Assembly (NCBI GenBank): GCA_902768995.1
Contig: CACXNN010000073.1
Span: forward strand, 1-9,382
From: an uncultured Eubacteriales bacterium
Lineage (GTDB): Bacteria; Bacillota; Clostridia; Christensenellales; CAG-138
DNA length: 9,382 nt
Reading direction: 5' to 3'
In this document: positions 5,802-9,382 of the stretch, in pieces
Layout: the number at the start of each line of letters is the position of its first letter
Numbering within the stretch: position 1 is the stretch's first letter
Made by a program: the position numbers and the translations under genes
Notes under the pieces: model-generated
The model's database searches: none
What the model saw: only the letters and a program-made list of their open reading frames with translations
What the model was told of the DNA's origin: nothing

Positions 5802-5830
5802 TTGAAAATATGAACGAAGTATGATAAAAT
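5802..5830 (+). promoter_or_regulatory. Strong promoter of the 5'-nucleotidase gene
   Basis: TTGAAA (5802-5807) and TAAAAT (5825-5830) are 17 bases apart, and a TG at 5822-5823 makes an extended -10. The predicted transcript start is near 5837, giving a leader of about 37 bases with GGGAGG at 5862-5867. I see no riboswitch or operator in this short leader. Confidence 0.85.
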
Positions 5831-5873
5831 ACACTTTGCTTGTGGAAACACAAAATCAACAGGGAGGAAAACT

Positions 5874-7529
5874 ATGAACAAGAAAGTATTTGCTTGTCTG
5901 CTGGCTGTCGTGATGCTGCTGGGCATGATCGTTGTGCCCGCCGCCGCCAAGGCCGAAGGGGAGGAGCCCGCGAAGGAGATCGTGGTCCTCTACACCAACG
6001 ATGTGCACTGCGGTGTCACCGATGGTATGGGCTATGTGGGCGTCGCCCGCGTGAAGGCCGCCCTTGAGGCTGCCGGCAAGGAAGTCATCCTGGTGGACAA
6101 TGGCGACGCCGTCCAGGGCGACGTCATCGGTACCCTCAGCAAGGGCGAAGCCATCGTGGAGCTCATGAACGATGTGGGCTACGACGTGGCCACCATCGGC
6201 AACCATGAGTTCGATTACGGCATGGACCAGTTCAAGAAGAACGTGAGTCTGGCCAAGTTCCAGTATGTCTGCTGCAACTTCCTTGATGATAAGGGCGCCG
6301 CTGTTTTGAAGCCCTACACCATCATCGAGAAGGCCGGCAAGAAGATCGCCTTCGTGGGCATCGATACGCCGGAAAACTTCATCTATTCCTTCTGCGAAGG
6401 CAACGACGGCCAGGACCTGTACAACAAGGTCCAGGAGACCGTGGACGCCGCCCGTGCTGAAGGCGCCGACTACGTGATCGCCCTGGCCCACCTGGGTGTG
6501 GATTACCAGAGCGCGCCTTGGACGGCTTCCGAGGTCATCGTGAACACCACCGGTATCGATGTGGTGCTGGACGGCCATTCTCACACCGATTTCAAGCTTG
6601 CGTATGGACAGGATTTCGTCGCCGTCAAGAACAAGGAGGGCAACGAGGTGATCCATACCTCCACCGGCACCAAGCTGGCCAACGTAGGCATCCTGACCAT
6701 CGCCGGCGATAAGATCACCGCGAAGCTCGTCGACACAAGCGCCATGAAGTTCATGGATATGGCCGGTCTTCTTGCCGAGGATAACGGCGTCGGCGAAGTG
6801 GTGAAGGCTGCCATCGCCAAGAACGAAGAGCTGGTGAACACCGTCGTGGCCCACACCGATGTGGACCTCGTCATCAAGGACCCCGTATCCGGCGAGCGTA
6901 TCGTCCGCAACCAGGAGACCAACCTGGGCGACCTGTGCGCCGATGCCTACCGTGCCATGGGTGAGACCGACATCGCCTTCGTCAACGGCGGCGGCGTGCG
7001 CGATACCATTCCCGCTGGCGACGTGACCTACGGCCAGATCATCAAAGTCCATCCCTTCGGCAACGCTCTGTGCACGGTGGAAGCCACCGGTCAGGAGATC
7101 CTGGACGCTCTCGAGATGTCCGTGTCCAGCATGCCCGGCGAGTCCGGCGGATTCCTGCAGGTCTCCGGTCTCAAGTTCACCGTGGATATGAATGTTGATT
7201 CCACCGTGGTCAAGGACGAGAAGAAGATGTTCGTTGAAGTCTCCGGCGATCGCCGCATCAAGGACGTGGAGGTCCTCCAGGCGGACGGCAGCTACGCGCC
7301 CATCGATCCTGCGAAGACCTACACACTGGCCTGCCACAACTACCTGCTGAAGGATATGGGCGATGGCTACACCATGTTTGCCGACAACAAGTTCCTGTCT
7401 GAGAACGTGATGCTGGACAACCAGGTGCTCATCAACTACATCGTTGAGAAGCTGGGCGGCACCGTGGGCGCCGACTATGTCGATCCCTACGGCCAGGGCC
7501 GTATCACCATCGTCCAGAAGGGCAACTAA
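5874..7529 (+). CDS. Secreted bifunctional 5'-nucleotidase / metallophosphatase, UshA-like (551 aa)
   Basis: A Sec signal peptide (MNKK plus hydrophobic core, AAAKA near residue 25-27) indicates export. No LPXTG motif, lipobox or C-terminal anchor is seen, so the product is probably secreted or loosely wall-associated. The N-terminal metallophosphatase domain has the two-metal ligands: D43 and H45 (TNDVHC), D78 (NGDAVQG), N110-H111-E112 (GNHEFD), H206 (ALAHLG), and H235/H237 (GHSHTD). The C-terminal 5'-nucleotidase domain has NGGGVR (371-376) and two candidate aromatic base-stacking residues, F427 (SGGFLQVSG) and F502 (GDGYTMF), in the positions of the E. coli UshA pair. It likely dephosphorylates extracellular nucleotides to nucleosides and phosphate; UDP-sugar or 2',3'-cyclic phosphate activity is also possible. 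ATG 5874 follows GGGAGG with a 6-base spacer. It is flanked by its own promoter and terminator, so it is monocistronic. Confidence 0.94.
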   Translation: MNKKVFACLLAVVMLLGMIVVPAAAKAEGEEPAKEIVVLYTNDVHCGVTDGMGYVGVARVKAALEAAGKEVILVDNGDAVQGDVIGTLSKGEAIVELMNDVGYDVATIGNHEFDYGMDQFKKNVSLAKFQYVCCNFLDDKGAAVLKPYTIIEKAGKKIAFVGIDTPENFIYSFCEGNDGQDLYNKVQETVDAARAEGADYVIALAHLGVDYQSAPWTASEVIVNTTGIDVVLDGHSHTDFKLAYGQDFVAVKNKEGNEVIHTSTGTKLANVGILTIAGDKITAKLVDTSAMKFMDMAGLLAEDNGVGEVVKAAIAKNEELVNTVVAHTDVDLVIKDPVSGERIVRNQETNLGDLCADAYRAMGETDIAFVNGGGVRDTIPAGDVTYGQIIKVHPFGNALCTVEATGQEILDALEMSVSSMPGESGGFLQVSGLKFTVDMNVDSTVVKDEKKMFVEVSGDRRIKDVEVLQADGSYAPIDPAKTYTLACHNYLLKDMGDGYTMFADNKFLSENVMLDNQVLINYIVEKLGGTVGADYVDPYGQGRITIVQKGN

Positions 7530-7542
7530 GACGATCGATTGT

Positions 7543-7555
7543 TGATCGAAATCGA
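7543..7555 (+). repeat. 13-base repeat before terminator, copy 2
   Basis: This is an exact second copy of TGATCGAAATCGA, here 13 bases past the nucleotidase stop and directly abutting the terminator stem. See the copy at 4062-4074. Confidence 0.4.
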
Positions 7556-7582
7556 GGCGGCGGGCAAGACCCGCCGCCTTTT
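7556..7582 (+). terminator. Terminator of the 5'-nucleotidase gene
   Basis: A 9-bp perfect all-GC stem (GGCGGCGGG, 7556-7564, with CCCGCCGCC, 7570-7578) and loop CAAGA is followed by TTTTCTC. Confidence 0.93.
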
Positions 7583-7593
7583 CTCGTCAAGCA

Positions 7594-7622
7594 TTGACAG
7601 AACAGGAGGAAGATGGTAGTAT
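7594..7622 (+). promoter_or_regulatory. metK promoter
   Basis: A perfect TTGACA (7594-7599) and TAGTAT (7617-7622) are 17 bases apart, with TGG just before the -10 (extended -10). The predicted start near 7629 leaves a leader of only about 26 bases, so there is no room for a SAM riboswitch or T-box, which control metK in some Bacillota. Confidence 0.8.
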
Positions 7623-7654
7623 GGCATGCCAAATGAAAAACAGGAGTGAATGAG

Positions 7655-8788
7655 ATGCCTGCTTGTTTTACATCCGAATCCGTCACCGGGGGACACCCGG
7701 ACAAACTCTGTGACAAGACCGCCGACGCCATACTGGACGCCATCCTTCAGCAGGACCCGGCGGCTCGCGTGGCTTGTGAGGTGACCGCCAACACGGATCA
7801 CATGCACATCATGGGGGAGATCACCAGCACCGCCCGGGTGGACTATGAGGCCATCGCCCGCCGGGTGATCCGGGACACCGGGTATACGGAGCCCGGCCGA
7901 GGCTTCGACTGCGATACCGCCGTCATCGACGTGGCGCTGAACCATCAGTCCCCGGATATCGCCATGGGCGTGGACAACGCGGATCCGCTGGAGATCGGCG
8001 CAGGAGACCAGGGCATGATGTTCGGCTATGCCTGCCGGGAGACGGAATACTATATGCCCCTGCCCATCGAGCTCTCCCACCGCCTCACCCGGCAGCTGGA
8101 GACCCTGCGCAAGGACGGGACGCTGCCCTTCCTGCTCCCCGACGGAAAAGCCCAGGTGACGGTGGAGTACCGGGACAACGTGCCCAGCCGGATCCTCGCT
8201 GTGGTCCTGTCCTCCCAGCATAAGGAGAACATCGACATCGAAACCCTGCGGGAAGTCCTCAAGGAGCAGGTGATCCTGCCCGCCCTGCCCAAGCACATGC
8301 TGGGGGATTGGACGAAGTTCTTCATCAATCCCACCGGTCGGTTCGTGGTGGGCGGCCCCGCGGGAGACACGGGTCTCACCGGCCGCAAGATCATCGTAGA
8401 CACCTACGGCGGCTACGCCCGTCACGGCGGCGGTGCCTTCTCCGGGAAGGACCCCACCAAGGTGGACCGCACCGGTGCCTATATGGCCCGGTATCTGGCG
8501 AAGAACATCGTGGCTGGCGGCTATATGGACCGCTGCGAGGTCCAGCTCTCCTACGCCATCGGCGTATCCCGGCCCACCAGCATCCGCATTGAGGACTTCG
8601 GCACCGCCCATATCCACGACGTGGGCGCCTTGAAGGACCATATCATGGAGACCGTGGACCTGAGGCCCATGGCCATCATCAACCGATTCGGCCTGCGTCG
8701 GCCCATCTATTCCAAGCTGGCGGCCTACGGTCACTTCGGCGAAAACGCCAAGGACATGCCCTGGGAGCGTCTCGATCTTGCTCTCTAA
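7655..8788 (+). CDS. metK: S-adenosylmethionine synthetase (377 aa)
   Basis: This cytoplasmic enzyme makes S-adenosylmethionine from ATP and methionine, releasing phosphate and pyrophosphate. All known E. coli active-site residues that I checked fall at the same numbers here: H14, D16, K17 (GGHPDK), E42, E55, D118 (GAGDQG), D163 and K165 (PDGK), D238, R244, K245 (GDTGLTGRK), K265, K269 and D271 (GGGAFSGKDPTKVD). The C-terminal AAYGHFG segment and PWERLD are also typical. The protein is slightly shorter than most bacterial MetK. ATG 7655 is 8 bases after AGGAG (7642-7646); the in-frame GTG at 7646 overlaps that site and is unlikely. It has its own promoter, and the following terminator is shared with the convergent aminotransferase gene. 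Confidence 0.97.
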   Translation: MPACFTSESVTGGHPDKLCDKTADAILDAILQQDPAARVACEVTANTDHMHIMGEITSTARVDYEAIARRVIRDTGYTEPGRGFDCDTAVIDVALNHQSPDIAMGVDNADPLEIGAGDQGMMFGYACRETEYYMPLPIELSHRLTRQLETLRKDGTLPFLLPDGKAQVTVEYRDNVPSRILAVVLSSQHKENIDIETLREVLKEQVILPALPKHMLGDWTKFFINPTGRFVVGGPAGDTGLTGRKIIVDTYGGYARHGGGAFSGKDPTKVDRTGAYMARYLAKNIVAGGYMDRCEVQLSYAIGVSRPTSIRIEDFGTAHIHDVGALKDHIMETVDLRPMAIINRFGLRRPIYSKLAAYGHFGENAKDMPWERLDLAL

Positions 8789-8812
8789 CCTTTTCAAAAA
8801 GATAAGCGACAT

Positions 8813-8841
8813 AAAAGGAGCCGTCGAAAACGGCTCCTTTT
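8813..8841. terminator. Bidirectional terminator between metK and the aminotransferase gene
   Basis: A 12-bp perfect stem, AAAAGGAGCCGT (8813-8824) with ACGGCTCCTTTT (8830-8841), and loop CGAAA gives a T run in both directions. It lies between the two convergent stop codons, 24 bases after metK and 15 bases beyond the aminotransferase stop. Confidence 0.95.
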
Positions 8842-8856
8842 GGTTATCGGTTCGTT

Positions 8857-9382
8857 TTAGCCCACCAATTTCTCCAAGGCGGCGATCTTCACGCAGACGC
8901 AGAAGATCTCCATGGCCTTCTTCAGATCCTCCAGGGGCGGATAGGAGGGCGCGATGCGCAGGTTGCTGTCCTGAGGATCCTTGCCGTAGGGATAGGTGGC
9001 GCCAGCGTTGGTCATCACGAGGCCGGCTTCCTTGGCCAGGGTGAAGATCCGCTTAGCGGTGCCGGGCATGGCATAGAAGCTGACGAAGTAACCGCCCTTG
9101 GGACGACGCCAGGTGGCGATCTCCAGGGGAGCGATCTCCTTGTCGAGAGCGTCCAGCACGGCGGTGAACTTGGGCCCCAGCACGGCGGCATGCTTCTTCA
9201 TGAGCTCCAGGGTGTTGGCCTTGTTCTTCAGATACTTCACGTGGCGGAGCTGGTTCACCTTGTCGTAGCTGATGATCTGGGCGGTGAGGATCTTCTTGAT
9301 GTGCTCCACGTTGGCCACGCTGGAAGCCATGCAGGAGATGCCGGCGCCGGGATAGGTGACCTTGCTGGTGGAGGCGAACTCA
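8857..9382 (-). CDS. PLP-dependent aminotransferase, aspartate aminotransferase-like (C-terminal 175 aa, truncated by window edge)
   Basis: The open frame continues to the right edge of the window without a start, so only the C-terminal part is present; the ATG at 9330 is internal. The first visible residues, FASTSKVTYPGAGIS, contain the Schiff-base lysine (codon 9361-9363) and match the fold-type I aspartate aminotransferase subgroup formerly labelled MocR-like (Pfam 12897 type) seen in Actinobacteria and Clostridia. The later WRRPKGGYFVSFYAMPGTAKRI region and NLRIAPSYPP carry the GGYF strand and the substrate-carboxylate-binding Arg of class I aminotransferases. The probable reaction is aspartate plus 2-oxoglutarate to oxaloacetate and glutamate, but substrate specificity cannot be fixed from this fragment. 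There is no DNA-binding domain in the visible part. It converges on metK and shares its terminator. Confidence 0.9.
   Translation of the reverse strand, partial: EFASTSKVTYPGAGISCMASSVANVEHIKKILTAQIISYDKVNQLRHVKYLKNKANTLELMKKHAAVLGPKFTAVLDALDKEIAPLEIATWRRPKGGYFVSFYAMPGTAKRIFTLAKEAGLVMTNAGATYPYGKDPQDSNLRIAPSYPPLEDLKKAMEIFCVCVKIAALEKLVG

Noticed and set aside
7583..7654. SAM riboswitch or T-box upstream of metK
   Set aside because: The promoter at 7594-7622 leaves a leader of about 26 bases and no structured aptamer is visible.
1..9382. CRISPR array, insertion sequence, prophage or defence system
   Set aside because: No regularly spaced repeats, transposase, integrase, terminal inverted repeats or defence-type domains were found; every sizeable gene but the small first one belongs to a known family, mostly metabolic.

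Overview
The window is 9.4 kb of GC-rich, densely packed bacterial DNA. It most likely comes from a Clostridia-type Bacillota: ribosome-binding sites are strong GGAGG types, promoters are SigA-like (TTGACA/TATAAT, often with an extended TGn -10), terminators are classic stem plus T-run, starts include TTG and GTG, and several protein families present (cytidylate kinase-like, secreted 5'-nucleotidase, the aspartate aminotransferase subgroup with an STSKVTYPGAG lysine motif) are common in gut Clostridia. The organism assignment is inference. There is no phage, transposon, CRISPR array or defence island.

Left part (1-617): a small single-pass membrane protein of unknown function on the plus strand converges on a tRNA-Pro(GGG) gene on the minus strand, with a hairpin terminator between them. 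A 20-bp inverted, one-mismatch copy of an internal tRNA-Pro segment lies between the small gene and the terminator. The stretch 435-617 is AT-rich and non-coding.

Centre (618-4114): a four-gene operon encodes an Lrp/AsnC-type regulator followed by a complete three-subunit proton-translocating nicotinamide nucleotide transhydrogenase (pntAA, pntAB, pntB), and ends at a strong terminator. The genes are joined by short gaps or a 4-base ATGA overlap. PntB keeps nearly all hallmark NADP-domain motifs, but the Lys-Arg-Ser triad that contacts the NADP 2'-phosphate is Asn-Phe-Asp. This is the most interesting observation in the window.

Right part (4137-8841): three plus-strand transcription units. 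The first has a nucleoside hydrolase (with Ala at the usual catalytic His before the metal-binding Asp) and a cytidylate kinase-like P-loop protein. The second is a secreted UshA-like 5'-nucleotidase with its own strong promoter and terminator. The third is metK (S-adenosylmethionine synthetase) with its own promoter. The first two units could form a loose nucleotide and nucleoside salvage neighbourhood: extracellular nucleotide to nucleoside, then nucleoside to base plus ribose, then nucleotide kinase. At the right edge a bidirectional terminator separates metK from a convergent, truncated PLP-dependent aminotransferase gene.

Most of the window is ordinary housekeeping metabolism. I saw no wholly new multi-gene system. 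The points worth checking are the altered PntB nucleotide site, the nucleoside hydrolase active-site change, the inverted tRNA fragment, and the corrected start of the Lrp-like gene.
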